From: an uncultured Draconibacterium sp.
GTDB taxonomy: Bacteria; Bacteroidota; Bacteroidia; Bacteroidales; Prolixibacteraceae
Reading direction: 5' to 3'
Length of the DNA stretch: 64,000 nt
NCBI RefSeq assembly: GCF_963675585.1
Contig: NZ_OY776414.1
Coordinates: forward strand, 1,653,001 to 1,717,000
Shown here in pieces: positions 55,391 to 64,000 of the stretch; the first letter of the stretch is position 1, and each line of letters opens with the position of its first letter. The translations under genes were made by a program, and so were the position numbers. Under the pieces are notes generated by a model that was given only the letters and a program-made list of their open reading frames with translations, searched no databases and was not told the origin of the DNA.

Positions 55391-57463
55391 CTATTGATTA
55401 CGTCGAACCCGCTGTCTGTCACGTTCGAGCAGTTCATCCAGGTTAAATAATGGTCGTTCCAGTTCATAAGGGATTGGTTGTTTACTGAATTGCTGAAAAT
55501 AAAGCAAACAGGCGTCTTTCCATTCCTGTGCATTCATACTGTGTTTTGTAAGTTTATGCTGAATGGCTGCAAATCGTTCCGCATCGACAAAACGCTCTGC
55601 TTTGTCCCAAACCTGTTGAAAATCGCGCACTTGCTTCACGCCATCGTCATACCGATAGCATAGCTCATTCCAAAGTGTTCTGCCACTTTTCATTTTATGA
55701 CCCCACGAAACATGATGAAACCAAAGCAAAAACGCTTCAGGACAGGTATTCAGGTCGGCTAACTGGCCGGCAAGCGGCTCGTGGTATTGGCTAATTGCAT
55801 CGCTGCCCGAAGCCGTACGATCGAATCCAATTCCTAAAGAATCGGCCTGATGATAATACGGTGGAGTCCAGTCTGCACGCATACCACGGGGAGCCCACCA
55901 TGGACCGGGGCCGTAATGTGCGTGTGCCGAGAAAATATGATGAAGCCCCAAAGGCATCATGTAATTAACAGTAGCTTCGCGACTATTAAGCATCATTTGT
56001 TTCACCGGTTGTAAAAACGACAGATTCCACTCCAAGTCGTAAGAGCTTGTTTCTTCATCTAAATTTTGTGGCCCGAAAGTAAGTTTCAACCATTCATCGG
56101 CTATTTGTGCGCTGCTAATTGAATGATTCCAGGCCTGCCGTCCAAAAGCATACCAGTTGGCCTGAGCAAAATCGTGACCACACCAGTTGGCATCAAGCCC
56201 GATGTTTGCAACGCCTGCAATAGCGCTGTATTTCTGATTAAAAATACTGCCATCGGTGCAACGGGCAACCATACTGCCTGCACCTTCCTGCCAGGTTTCG
56301 CTTTTTAGAAATTCTTCCCACATGGTAGCCAGAAAAACCAGATGCACCGACTGTCCCAAATATTCCATTGTAACCTGCAATTCGGGCATTACAGTTGTCT
56401 TTTTCATGGCACCAAATAAGGGGCTAAACGGTTCGCGTGGCTGAAAATCGATAGGACCGTTTTTTACCTGTATAATCACATTATCATGGAATTGTCCATC
56501 CAGCGGCATAAATTCATTGTACGCTTGTTTGGCACGGTCTTCATCCGATGGATCATAAACAAAGGCACGCCACATTACAAAACCGTTGTAAGGTTCGAGC
56601 GCTTCGGCCATCATATTGGCACCATCGGCGTGGTTACGCCCAAAGTTTTGCGGTCCGGGCTGTCCTTCGCTGTTTGCCTTTACCAGGAAACCACCAAAAT
56701 CGGGAATTAACGTATATATTTCTTTTACTTTCTCCTTCCACCAGGCTTTTACAGCAGGATCAAAAGGGTCGGCAGTTTCGAGGCCACCAATTACTTCAGG
56801 CGAAGCAAAGTTAACAGCCAGGTATGTTTTTATTCCGTAAGGGCGCAGTACATCGGCAACAGCTTTTGCCCGCTCCAAAACAGGTGTTGTTAATACGGAT
56901 GGTGAAGCATTTACATTGTTCAGTAAGGTAGCATTAATTCCTACCGAAGCATTGGCACGGGCATACTCTTTCCAAAGGTTTATATCTTCTACCGATACTT
57001 CCAGCGAATCGATTCCACGCCAAAAAATAGAACGTCCGGCGTACCCCCGTTCAACGCTTCCATTAAGATTATCCCAACGGTTTAGTATGCGCAAATTATA
57101 CGACGGATTCACAATTTCTTCAGCTATTGATTCGCCGCTTTGTTGCCTGCGTAAAATTTCAAAAGCGCCGTAAAGTAAGCCTGCATCAGTTTTGGCTTGT
57201 ATACTTTTATCGTTTATACGAAAACCATCGTCTTTCAGCAGTTTATCCTTTACAATCTTCAACTCAATAACCTCTCCGGCTTTTCCCTTCCAGCCATTCT
57301 TTAGTTCGTTAATTGCAATGTCGATGGTAGGCGGTTTTATTGAACTCCTCACTTCAACCGGGATAGTGCTATTGGCTCTCAGCCACAGCTTGTGACCATT
57401 TTCGGCCCCTACTCCGGTACTTATTAAAACAAAAACAAAAAGTGCTGTCAGTAACTTGATCAT
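55391..57463 (-). CDS. GH67 alpha-glucuronidase
   Basis: Inverting alpha-1,2-glucuronidase that removes (4-O-methyl)glucuronate from the non-reducing end of xylo-oligosaccharides. About 690 residues from the ATG at 57463; an upstream in-frame TTG at 57487 is rejected. Signal peptide about 1-20. The family core includes GGFLVKANSEGQPGPQNF (acid region), the base Asp in GPIDFQPREPFSPLFG and Glu in MPELQVTMEYLG. The C-terminal helical domain is complete. It complements GH115, which acts on internal residues. It follows GH97 closely in the same operon. Confidence 0.95.
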   Translation of the reverse strand: MIKLLTALFVFVLISTGVGAENGHKLWLRANSTIPVEVRSSIKPPTIDIAINELKNGWKGKAGEVIELKIVKDKLLKDDGFRINDKSIQAKTDAGLLYGAFEILRRQQSGESIAEEIVNPSYNLRILNRWDNLNGSVERGYAGRSIFWRGIDSLEVSVEDINLWKEYARANASVGINATLLNNVNASPSVLTTPVLERAKAVADVLRPYGIKTYLAVNFASPEVIGGLETADPFDPAVKAWWKEKVKEIYTLIPDFGGFLVKANSEGQPGPQNFGRNHADGANMMAEALEPYNGFVMWRAFVYDPSDEDRAKQAYNEFMPLDGQFHDNVIIQVKNGPIDFQPREPFSPLFGAMKKTTVMPELQVTMEYLGQSVHLVFLATMWEEFLKSETWQEGAGSMVARCTDGSIFNQKYSAIAGVANIGLDANWCGHDFAQANWYAFGRQAWNHSISSAQIADEWLKLTFGPQNLDEETSSYDLEWNLSFLQPVKQMMLNSREATVNYMMPLGLHHIFSAHAHYGPGPWWAPRGMRADWTPPYYHQADSLGIGFDRTASGSDAISQYHEPLAGQLADLNTCPEAFLLWFHHVSWGHKMKSGRTLWNELCYRYDDGVKQVRDFQQVWDKAERFVDAERFAAIQHKLTKHSMNAQEWKDACLLYFQQFSKQPIPYELERPLFNLDELLERDRQRVRRNQ

Positions 57464-57489
57464 TCTCTTTAAATTTCTTTTTGTCAATT

Positions 57490-59451
57490 CTATTTCTGGT
57501 TCACGATCAGTAGCCCGCCATTGCCCGGAATCGAAATATTTATTTCCTGACTTTTAGCCAGTCGTTCCGTTTCAAGCTTTCCATTCAACGCTGCATCGTC
57601 ACTATAAATCCGGTAGTTACTTCCGGCAGCTATCATTGGCAGCTTTATCGTTAACTCCAGGTTTTCTTTCTCTGCGTTAATACCAGCTACATACCAGGTA
57701 TCGACATGTCTGCGTGCCAAAACCACATATTTCCCGGGATAACCGTCGATAAAACGTACTTCGTCCCAGGTGGTAGGTACTTCTTCCAGAAAATTAATGG
57801 CCCATGCAGGGGCATCAGTCAGGTTGTTGGGTGCCAGTGCAAAATGCTGCACTGCACTTTGAAACAAAACAGCTGTTGCCAGGGCATAAACATCCGAAGT
57901 CATTCGCTTCGTTCCTCTTCCCGGCGTATTGTTGGCATTGTAAAACTCGTTTAGGGCGCTTCCGCCAAAATCCATGCTACCAACGGCATTGCGAATAAAA
58001 GGATGTAAACAGCCATTTGTGGCTTCGAGGTCGCAGCTTCGTTGACCGAAGTGTAGATTTTCGCTGGCACGAACAGCTTCGGAAGAGGCAAAGTTCGGGA
58101 ACATGCGCTCCCATCCACGAGGTAAGGTACAACCATGAAAGACAACTAACAGACCGTAATCATTGGCATCGTATAAAATGTCTTCATACACCTTCATGGT
58201 TACCTGTTTGTCGCCACCAAAAAAATCAACTTTAATACCGCGAATTCCAATTCGTTGCATCCACTCCATTTCTTTTCGGCGGATTATAGTATTATCCATA
58301 ATTCCGCGTGGCCCCTGCGGAGCATCGTTCCAGTACCCGTTCGAATTGTACCACAAATACAAAGCAACATCTTTTGAAGCTGCATATTTTGCCAATTCCT
58401 CAATTTTTTCGCGACCGATCTGCGTATCCCACAAGGCATCTACCAGAACGGTTTCAAATCCCATTGCAGCACTAAAATCAATGTATTCTTTTTGAACATC
58501 AAAAGTTGTTGCACCGTCCATTTTTATAATCCAACTCCAACTTCCACTTCCGTATTTATATTCTTGCGAGGCCTCGTAAAGTGGCTCCACCACATCAAAA
58601 GGAATGGTGGTTTCTACAATAGGTGCCAGTGTTTCGCCAACCGTAATGGTTCGCCATGGAGTATATCCCGGCAAGGGAATTCCGGCGGTGTTGGTGCCGT
58701 TTCCGTTATTTTCTTCTTTTAAAGGATAGGCAATCGAGTAGGTTTTGTCTTCATTTCCAACCAGGCGGCTGGCACAATAACGGCTGTCGACTCCGGTTTC
58801 CGATATCAGTACCCAACCGGCATCGTTCACCTTAAACAGACAAGGGAAAGTGTATCCAAATCCCCATCCGTTTTTACCCATTTCATCGTCGAGGGTATAA
58901 TCGGTTTCGTAACTTGGAGCGGTGCGGGCAAAACCGGTCATGGGTTTCATTTGCGGACACAAAAAGGTTGTGGTTCCTTCGGGGAATACAAAACCTGTTG
59001 ATTCGCTGTTTACCACACAACTCCGGGTTTCTTTTTGCGGATGCACTTTGTATCGAAAAGCAATATCATTATTGCTAAGCTGAAAGACCACATCAAAAAC
59101 TGCTTTATCATTTTTCAGAAATGAAAAAACAGCTTCGTTAGCCGTGTAATCAACCTTGCTTTGTTTGATGTTTCGGAGTTCGTAAGAATCTTTTATCTCT
59201 CTTGTCTGAACGGATTCAGAAAGGGTAAGTTCCTGGGTAAAATCGCCAATATTGGTTTCCATTCCGAGTGGAGATTCTTTGATAAAAATTTTACTGTTTA
59301 ACAAAACGCTGTAAACAGGCACTCCTTCTTTAATTTCCACTGAAACAACAAGTTTTCCATCAGGACTTGTTATCTGATTTTGTTGTGCTGTGATTGGGCC
59401 AATAATAAGAATAAAAAATATTGCAAGAATGTAACTTTTCACCGTCTTCAT
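57490..59451 (-). CDS. GH97 alpha-galactosidase-like enzyme
   Basis: TIM-barrel alpha-glycosidase, 653 residues from the ATG at 59451 (an upstream in-frame start at 59496 adds 15 unlikely residues). Signal peptide about 1-24, then GH97_N beta-domain (about 30-270), catalytic barrel (about 280-560) and C-terminal sandwich. GIKVDFFGGDKQ has an Asp at the position expected for the nucleophile of the retaining (alpha-galactosidase) branch of the family, rather than the SusB-like inverting branch; this reading is tentative. Expected to trim alpha-galactose from complex side chains. First gene of the operon ending with GH51. Confidence 0.88.
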   Translation of the reverse strand: MKTVKSYILAIFFILIIGPITAQQNQITSPDGKLVVSVEIKEGVPVYSVLLNSKIFIKESPLGMETNIGDFTQELTLSESVQTREIKDSYELRNIKQSKVDYTANEAVFSFLKNDKAVFDVVFQLSNNDIAFRYKVHPQKETRSCVVNSESTGFVFPEGTTTFLCPQMKPMTGFARTAPSYETDYTLDDEMGKNGWGFGYTFPCLFKVNDAGWVLISETGVDSRYCASRLVGNEDKTYSIAYPLKEENNGNGTNTAGIPLPGYTPWRTITVGETLAPIVETTIPFDVVEPLYEASQEYKYGSGSWSWIIKMDGATTFDVQKEYIDFSAAMGFETVLVDALWDTQIGREKIEELAKYAASKDVALYLWYNSNGYWNDAPQGPRGIMDNTIIRRKEMEWMQRIGIRGIKVDFFGGDKQVTMKVYEDILYDANDYGLLVVFHGCTLPRGWERMFPNFASSEAVRASENLHFGQRSCDLEATNGCLHPFIRNAVGSMDFGGSALNEFYNANNTPGRGTKRMTSDVYALATAVLFQSAVQHFALAPNNLTDAPAWAINFLEEVPTTWDEVRFIDGYPGKYVVLARRHVDTWYVAGINAEKENLELTIKLPMIAAGSNYRIYSDDAALNGKLETERLAKSQEINISIPGNGGLLIVNQK

Positions 59452-59688
59452 TTGAATTAGTAGTAATTGATTTAGTCTCTTAAAAATTATAGTCACCGAA
59501 ATATTCGCCCCAATTTAAAGCAGGTAGAATTCACCGGTAATTTATAAAGCTAAATGTACCGCTGAATCAAATGACAGGCATTATATTTTAGATAATTCAA
59601 TTTCACTTTTAGATAATATTTGAAAAACTAAGGAATTGCAAAGGGAAAACAAGACACAAACCGTGCTGTATAAAAGAAACTAAACAAC

Positions 59689-59720
59689 AGCCCCTTACAA
59701 GGTAAACCTTATAAGGGGCT
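59689..59720 (-). terminator. hairpin terminator between the alpha/beta hydrolase and GH97
   Basis: A stem of about 14 bp with one mismatch (AGCCCCTTACAAGG with CCTTATAAGGGGCT) around a TAAA loop. It is downstream of the alpha/beta hydrolase gene on the - strand; the following T content is moderate. Confidence 0.7.
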
Positions 59721-59776
59721 CCGGAATAATTCGAATAAAACTTATACAAATTGATTCGAATTACATTTTTTGCACT

Positions 59777-60676
59777 TTAAAAGTTTTGGTTCTTCGATTC
59801 AAATTTCCATTCATCATCGTTGCACAAGCCACAGTCGTCGCCAACAAACATTTTCGATGCTTCTTTGTCGCCTTTCATTTGCCACAGGTACCAGGCTGTT
59901 GCCACTTTTGCAAATTCGCCTCCGTGTGGTTCACGATAAGTTCCGCCATGCCCCACATCCAAATTTGCCACATATACCGGCACATGATTTATACGTTTGT
60001 AATCGTCCATTCCGTTGTTGTAGGCAATATCCGTTTCGCCCCCCAAAAGGTAAAGCGTAGGTGTATGTAACTTTTTCAGGTCTTCTTTTTCCAAAGCCGG
60101 CATTCCCGGCATACCTCCGCCCGGAGTTGGTAAAACACCGCTGTTGCACACCACCACAGTTGTTACACGTGGGTCGGGTGCCATTTCAAGGGTTTGCAGC
60201 CCCCCGCACGACATTCCGCTTACGGCAATGTTTTCCACATCTACTTTTTTGTAATACGGACTGTTTTTGTCGCTGTTTTGCGCGATAGCCCAATCAATGG
60301 CATCGGTTAACTGCGACGATTGTGAACGGCCACCGCCACGCTCGCCTTCTGCCGGCATCGGGCCAATGGCAATCACTAAAAATCCGTGCGACGCCACTTC
60401 GTTCAGAAAGTTAATGTGTTCCCATGGCGAGTTGGCACAAGCGCCGTTTCCCCAGGCAACAACAGGCAGTTTGCTTTTCTTGCCAAAAACACTCAAATCC
60501 TGTGGCCGGAAAACGGTGTGTGTTGCCAGCGAAGGCTCAGAAATCATAATGGCTTTGTATTCGCCGGTTCCACCGTCTTCAACTACACGCGAAGCACTTT
60601 CCTGTGCTGTAAGCTGAATCGCAAACACTGCCGCCAACACAACTAGTAAAAATACTATTCTATGAATTTTCTTCAT
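59777..60676 (-). CDS. secreted alpha/beta hydrolase (putative acetyl or feruloyl esterase)
   Basis: A 299-residue secreted protein with signal peptide about 1-25. Nucleophile motif SGMSCGG (S156). Asp is probably in GGETDIAYN, and His in VGHGGTYREP. The fold resembles the dienelactone-hydrolase/polyester-hydrolase (PET-hydrolase-like) group. Position among xylan esterases suggests removal of acetyl or aromatic ester groups, but substrate cannot be told. A hairpin terminator follows its stop, and a type-B carboxylesterase gene precedes it by about 34 bases. Confidence 0.8.
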   Translation of the reverse strand: MKKIHRIVFLLVVLAAVFAIQLTAQESASRVVEDGGTGEYKAIMISEPSLATHTVFRPQDLSVFGKKSKLPVVAWGNGACANSPWEHINFLNEVASHGFLVIAIGPMPAEGERGGGRSQSSQLTDAIDWAIAQNSDKNSPYYKKVDVENIAVSGMSCGGLQTLEMAPDPRVTTVVVCNSGVLPTPGGGMPGMPALEKEDLKKLHTPTLYLLGGETDIAYNNGMDDYKRINHVPVYVANLDVGHGGTYREPHGGEFAKVATAWYLWQMKGDKEASKMFVGDDCGLCNDDEWKFESKNQNF

Positions 60677-60709
60677 CTCAATTTTGATTTACAATTTATA
60701 CATATCTAA

Positions 60710-62275
60710 TTATTCCAGACTATTTACCCATTCTTTGCCTTCGGACGAACGTCGCCACTCAAAGTACTCGTTCAGGACCTCTAACGATGCTGCACTTGGA
60801 ACTTCACCCACAAAAGGTGTTGCCCCTTTTAAGTACATCACATCGGGATTTTCGTTGCTGAAAACCGGCCATTCAGGAATTCCTTCACCATTAGGATCGC
60901 CATATTTTGCAAAGTTGGTCCAGTAATCAACCATTACTTCCGAAAGTGCCAGATCTGATTCATTTTCATGTTTATCTTCTGGCTTCAATCCAAACACAAA
61001 GGCAACATCCTGTCCGTGTGGCGAACCATATCCGTAACGAGGCGAATCTTCAGGATAATCGGGGTGCTGATCGAAATAGTACAAATACACATCCGATTGT
61101 CCGGTTTCCGATTGCAAACGCGCCCAACTCCAGGTATGCCAGCCAAAAGCGGCATCGCGCGACAGGTCGCGTGCGGTTTTAGGAACCGTGTTTTCACCTG
61201 CCGGATAAGCTTCAATCAGTTTGTCGGCAAATTCTCCGTACCGCGCTCTTACGCCGGCATAATATTGTTCGGGTTCCCTTTCGCGCGAGAAACTTGCTCC
61301 CTCATCCGAATTGTACCCGATAAGCACAGGCACATCGTTGTATTTTCCTTCTTCGTAAAGTTTATACTGATCGTCGGGAATTACATAACCATCAACAATT
61401 GGCCATCCTCCGGCCATTCCGAAACCGCTTGGCACGTCGTCGGCATCCAAAGCACGAAGTTCAGTCAAACTTGAAACGCCTGCTTTTTGCATGTACTCCA
61501 CGCCATCGGCTTCTGCCTTTTCCAGTGTTTTCATGTTTTCGCCCGGGAAAGTTCTTGGACGGGTTGGTCCAAACGACCCACCACTTTGCGAAATAGCACC
61601 GCTAAAAAGACCTTTTGCCAAAGGCGATGCACACAACATACTTACCGAAATACCTCCGGCCGATTCGCCAAAGATGGTAACTTTCGAAGGATCGCCACCA
61701 AAAGCGGAAATGTTATCCTGTATCCATTGTAATCCGGCAATCTGGTCGAGAATCCCGTAGTTTCCAGAAACATGATTCGGGCTTTCGGCACTCAATTCAG
61801 GGTGCGCCAAAAAGCCAAACTGATTTACGCGGTATGCAACACTTACCAAAACAACTCCCTCTTTTGCCAATATGGTTCCGTCGTAATACGAAGTTGCTCC
61901 GCCACTAAAACCGCCGCCGTAAATCCACACCAACACGGGCAGTTTTTCTTCGGCCGACATTGCCGGAGTCCAGATGTTCAGGTACAAACAGTCTTCGCTT
62001 TTTCCAGCCGGAGGATTACCGCCCTGCATTGGAGATGGCCCAAATTCTTTAGTTTCTTTTACGCCTTCCCACTTTTCGGCAGGTTGAGGTGCTTTCCAGC
62101 GCAAATCGCCTACCGGAGGTGCGGCAAACGGCACGCATTTAAAAATCCGAAGTCCATCTTCAATGGTTCCTTCTACAATTCCCTGTTCAACTTTTACCTG
62201 CTCGGGCGGAAGCTGAGAACAAGCATTCATTAAAACAATGATTGCGAATGCAATTAAATAGAATGTTTTTTTCAT
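60710..62275 (-). CDS. type-B carboxylesterase (CE10-like), lipoprotein
   Basis: A 521-residue alpha/beta hydrolase with lipobox Cys19 (LMNAC). Motifs: SEDCLYLNIWTP (93-104), oxyanion loop IYGGGFSGG, nucleophile S205 in FGESAGGIS, and the late Glu/His pair (NSDEGASF and PHGQDVAFVFG). The family includes esterases for many aryl and short-acyl esters; in plant cell wall loci, acetyl or feruloyl removal is plausible. It is flanked by other esterases on the same strand. Confidence 0.88.
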   Translation of the reverse strand: MKKTFYLIAFAIIVLMNACSQLPPEQVKVEQGIVEGTIEDGLRIFKCVPFAAPPVGDLRWKAPQPAEKWEGVKETKEFGPSPMQGGNPPAGKSEDCLYLNIWTPAMSAEEKLPVLVWIYGGGFSGGATSYYDGTILAKEGVVLVSVAYRVNQFGFLAHPELSAESPNHVSGNYGILDQIAGLQWIQDNISAFGGDPSKVTIFGESAGGISVSMLCASPLAKGLFSGAISQSGGSFGPTRPRTFPGENMKTLEKAEADGVEYMQKAGVSSLTELRALDADDVPSGFGMAGGWPIVDGYVIPDDQYKLYEEGKYNDVPVLIGYNSDEGASFSREREPEQYYAGVRARYGEFADKLIEAYPAGENTVPKTARDLSRDAAFGWHTWSWARLQSETGQSDVYLYYFDQHPDYPEDSPRYGYGSPHGQDVAFVFGLKPEDKHENESDLALSEVMVDYWTNFAKYGDPNGEGIPEWPVFSNENPDVMYLKGATPFVGEVPSAASLEVLNEYFEWRRSSEGKEWVNSLE

Positions 62276-62323
62276 TATTGATAGCTATTAAATTTCAGTC
62301 TTTTAGTTTGTATTATCAGACTT

Positions 62324-62387
62324 CCCTGCCTGTCGGCAGACAGGGACTACGCTCAGTCTGACGGTCACCCTGAGCGTAGTCGAAGGG
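62324..62387. repeat. REP-like dispersed palindromic element
   Basis: Two hairpins side by side: CCCTGCCTGTC/GGCAGACAGGG (62324-62345) and GACTACGCTCAG (62345-62356) with CTGAGCGTAGTC (62370-62381), followed by GAAGGG. The sequence is like a palindromic repeat that is often scattered between genes in Bacteroidota genomes. It could also act as a terminator or mRNA end for the CE1 gene upstream. Confidence 0.75.
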
Positions 62388-62405
62388 TAAATAATATTTT
62401 GTTTG

Positions 62406-63596
62406 CTATTTCCAGAGATTTGGAAGGAACCGGTAATACAACAAATGACGCCAGGTTGACCAATCGTGGCCACCACTGCCACCCACATAATATTCGTATT
62501 CGATGTTGTGATTGTCAAGCGCCTTACACAATCCATCAACTCGCCGGCTAAAAAATCCTTTGGCTTCTTCCGTTCCCTGTCCGATAAAAAGATAATCTAC
62601 TTTGTCGTTTACCTTCGGATCGGTCAGAAAATGTTCAAGCGTAGTTTCGGCAGTTGCGTCACCAGCGCTAAGGATTCCAAAGTTTGCAAACAAATCGAGC
62701 GAACGGAAGCCGATAAACATACTGTGGCGTCCACCCATCGACAAACCTGAAATGGCGCGTCCTTTTGGATTTTGAATGGTGCTGTAACTTGCATCTACCA
62801 ATGGGATAACATGGTTACGCAGTTCTTTTTCAAAAATATCGAAAGTGAGTTCGGTATGCTGCGGATGATTCCGGTGAATTACCTGGTTGTTCGGAATTGC
62901 AATGATCATCGGTTCTGCTTTCCCTTCGGCCAGCAAATTATCAAGAATAAGATTGGCACGGCCGTCGTAAATCCAGTTTGAAGGCAATTCGCCGCTACCT
63001 CCCACAAGATAAAGCACCGGATATTTTTTAGATGCATCATAACCCGGAGGTGTATATACATACATTTCGCGCTCGCCATTGGTAACATTCGAATGATAAA
63101 TGTGCCGCGTAACGTTTCCGTGAGGTACGTTTTTGGCATCGTAATACGCCGGGCCGTCACCGTGCACAATCAACTGACTGTAAGGCGGCATGGCCGTAAA
63201 AGCAGCCATTGTATTGCTCGGGTCGCAAATCTGCATGCCGTCAACATTAAAATGATAAGCATACATATCGGGTTTAAAAGGCCCCACGGTTGCCGACCAA
63301 ATTCCATCTTCTCTTTTAACAAGCGGAAGAGGCTCACGACCTCTGCCAAGCGCGGTAAGAATCGTTCCATCGGTAATTGTAACCACCTTGGCTTCGGGTG
63401 CTTTTAAGCGAAAAGTTACCGTATGGTCGTCGTGCACTTCGGGAGAATTTAAAGGCGCACTAAAAGGAATCAATCCTTCGGTATCTTTCTGCGGATTATA
63501 ATCGAGATTAACATTGGCCTGCTGTGCTTGTGAAAGCATTGGACACACAAACAAAGCCGCAATAAGAACCAGCAACAGATGTTTTATTCGTATCAT
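62406..63596 (-). CDS. CE1 feruloyl/acetylxylan esterase with N-terminal CBM48-like domain
   Basis: Secreted esterase, 396 residues, signal peptide about 1-25. The N-terminal beta-sandwich (about 40-145, CBM48/E-set-like) is followed by an esterase-D-type alpha/beta domain with the nucleophile S286 in SGLSMGG and H377 in GGHDWSTW. This two-domain pattern is common for xylan feruloyl and acetyl esterases. Another CE1-like gene starts just upstream on the same strand. Substrate not resolved. Confidence 0.9.
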   Translation of the reverse strand: MIRIKHLLLVLIAALFVCPMLSQAQQANVNLDYNPQKDTEGLIPFSAPLNSPEVHDDHTVTFRLKAPEAKVVTITDGTILTALGRGREPLPLVKREDGIWSATVGPFKPDMYAYHFNVDGMQICDPSNTMAAFTAMPPYSQLIVHGDGPAYYDAKNVPHGNVTRHIYHSNVTNGEREMYVYTPPGYDASKKYPVLYLVGGSGELPSNWIYDGRANLILDNLLAEGKAEPMIIAIPNNQVIHRNHPQHTELTFDIFEKELRNHVIPLVDASYSTIQNPKGRAISGLSMGGRHSMFIGFRSLDLFANFGILSAGDATAETTLEHFLTDPKVNDKVDYLFIGQGTEEAKGFFSRRVDGLCKALDNHNIEYEYYVGGSGGHDWSTWRHLLYYRFLPNLWK

Positions 63597-63621
63597 AATT
63601 TAGTTTTTAGTTTTTTATTTT

Positions 63622-64000
63622 TTACTGAAATACTCTTGATGCAAAATCGTGTAATGACTTTCGCCAAACCTGCCACTCGTGGTCGCCGGGAAAAGAATTG
63701 AACTCCACATCCAGTCCGTTTTCGCGCATTCTTTTTATTGCCTTTTTGGTATGCTCAATACGCATATCCTGCTCGCCACACGAAATATAGAATAAATCCA
63801 GGTTTTTATTGAATTTTTCAGACTCTGATAAAAGTCCCGGAATTTCTTTTTCGGCATCAAAACCACTTCCCGAGGTTCTGATTCCACCAAACAGCCCGGA
63901 ACTAAACACACAAACAGAGCCAAAAAATTCAGGGCTTTCGAGGCCCACATAAAACGACTGCCCGCCTCCCATCGATAGTCCGCAAAGGGCACGATTTTTA
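63622..64000 (-). CDS. CE1-like esterase, 5' end beyond the window
   Basis: Incomplete gene; the window shows only the last ~126 codons. Reading from 63999 gives KNRALCGLSMGGGQSF, with the catalytic GLSMGG motif, then a conserved CGEQDMR (likely Asp) and PGDHEWQVW (His), and a stop at 63622. It is a second copy of the esterase-D type, only 25 bases from the CE1 gene at 62406, suggesting a tandem pair of feruloyl/acetyl esterases. Confidence 0.85.
   Translation of the reverse strand, partial: KNRALCGLSMGGGQSFYVGLESPEFFGSVCVFSSGLFGGIRTSGSGFDAEKEIPGLLSESEKFNKNLDLFYISCGEQDMRIEHTKKAIKRMRENGLDVEFNSFPGDHEWQVWRKSLHDFASRVFQ

Noticed and set aside
1..64000. CRISPR array, rRNA or phage genes
   Set aside because: No regular spacer-repeat array, rRNA sequence or phage structural gene was seen on either strand.

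Overview
The window looks like a chromosomal segment of a Bacteroidota bacterium, probably Bacteroidales/Marinilabiliales-like. The clues are SusC/SusD pairs, a hybrid two-component system, many lipoprotein signals, TAnnTTTG-type -7 promoter elements, a pyrBI pair and a C-terminal remnant resembling a type IX secretion tail. Genus cannot be fixed from the sequence alone.

Positions 1-7674 are core genome on the + strand: a cell-wall amidase and an MCE/MlaD-type protein that share a similar C-terminal tail, dnaA with a strong terminator, an EamA-type transporter overlapping a YigZ/IMPACT gene, then pyrB-pyrI behind a long leader that contains a 16-bp terminator hairpin (candidate attenuator), and tRNA-Leu(CAG).

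Positions 7675-12329, just downstream of the tRNA, are an accessory pocket: structured non-coding DNA, one small unknown ORF, a complete IS21-family element (istA-istB, 8872-11501) with multiple terminal repeats, a perfect 51-bp palindrome, and a frameshifted IS200/IS605-type tnpA.

Positions 12330-64000 are all on the - strand and form a very large polysaccharide utilization locus for glucuronoarabinoxylan that runs off the right edge. Read in transcription order from the right edge it has (i) esterases (two CE1-like, a type-B carboxylesterase, an alpha/beta hydrolase); (ii) a GH97-GH67-GH9-GH43/CBM6-GH95-GH8-GH51 operon ending in a terminator; (iii) a remnant of a GH5-like gene and the regulator HTCS; (iv) a GH43 gene, then the conserved xylan-uptake core xusA-xusB-xusC-xusD-xusE plus a GH10 xylanase with two inserted carbohydrate-binding modules, ending in a strong terminator; (v) a GH2 gene broken by one amber codon and an unknown secreted protein; (vi) CE15-GH115-acetylesterase-sugar symporter-GH10-GH43.

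Together the genes cover xylan backbone cleavage (GH10 twice, GH8, GH43), arabinose removal (GH51, GH43), methylglucuronate removal from terminal (GH67) and internal (GH115) positions, lignin-glucuronate ester cleavage (CE15), acetyl/feruloyl removal, and removal of rarer galactose-type decorations (GH95, GH97), with outer-membrane uptake by Xus proteins and inner-membrane uptake by the symporter. The most noteworthy observations are the amber-interrupted GH2, the internally deleted GH5-like remnant next to the regulator, the pyrB leader, the perfect palindrome, and an unusual Arg-to-Phe position in the CE15 active-site motif. No clearly new defence or mobile system is evident.
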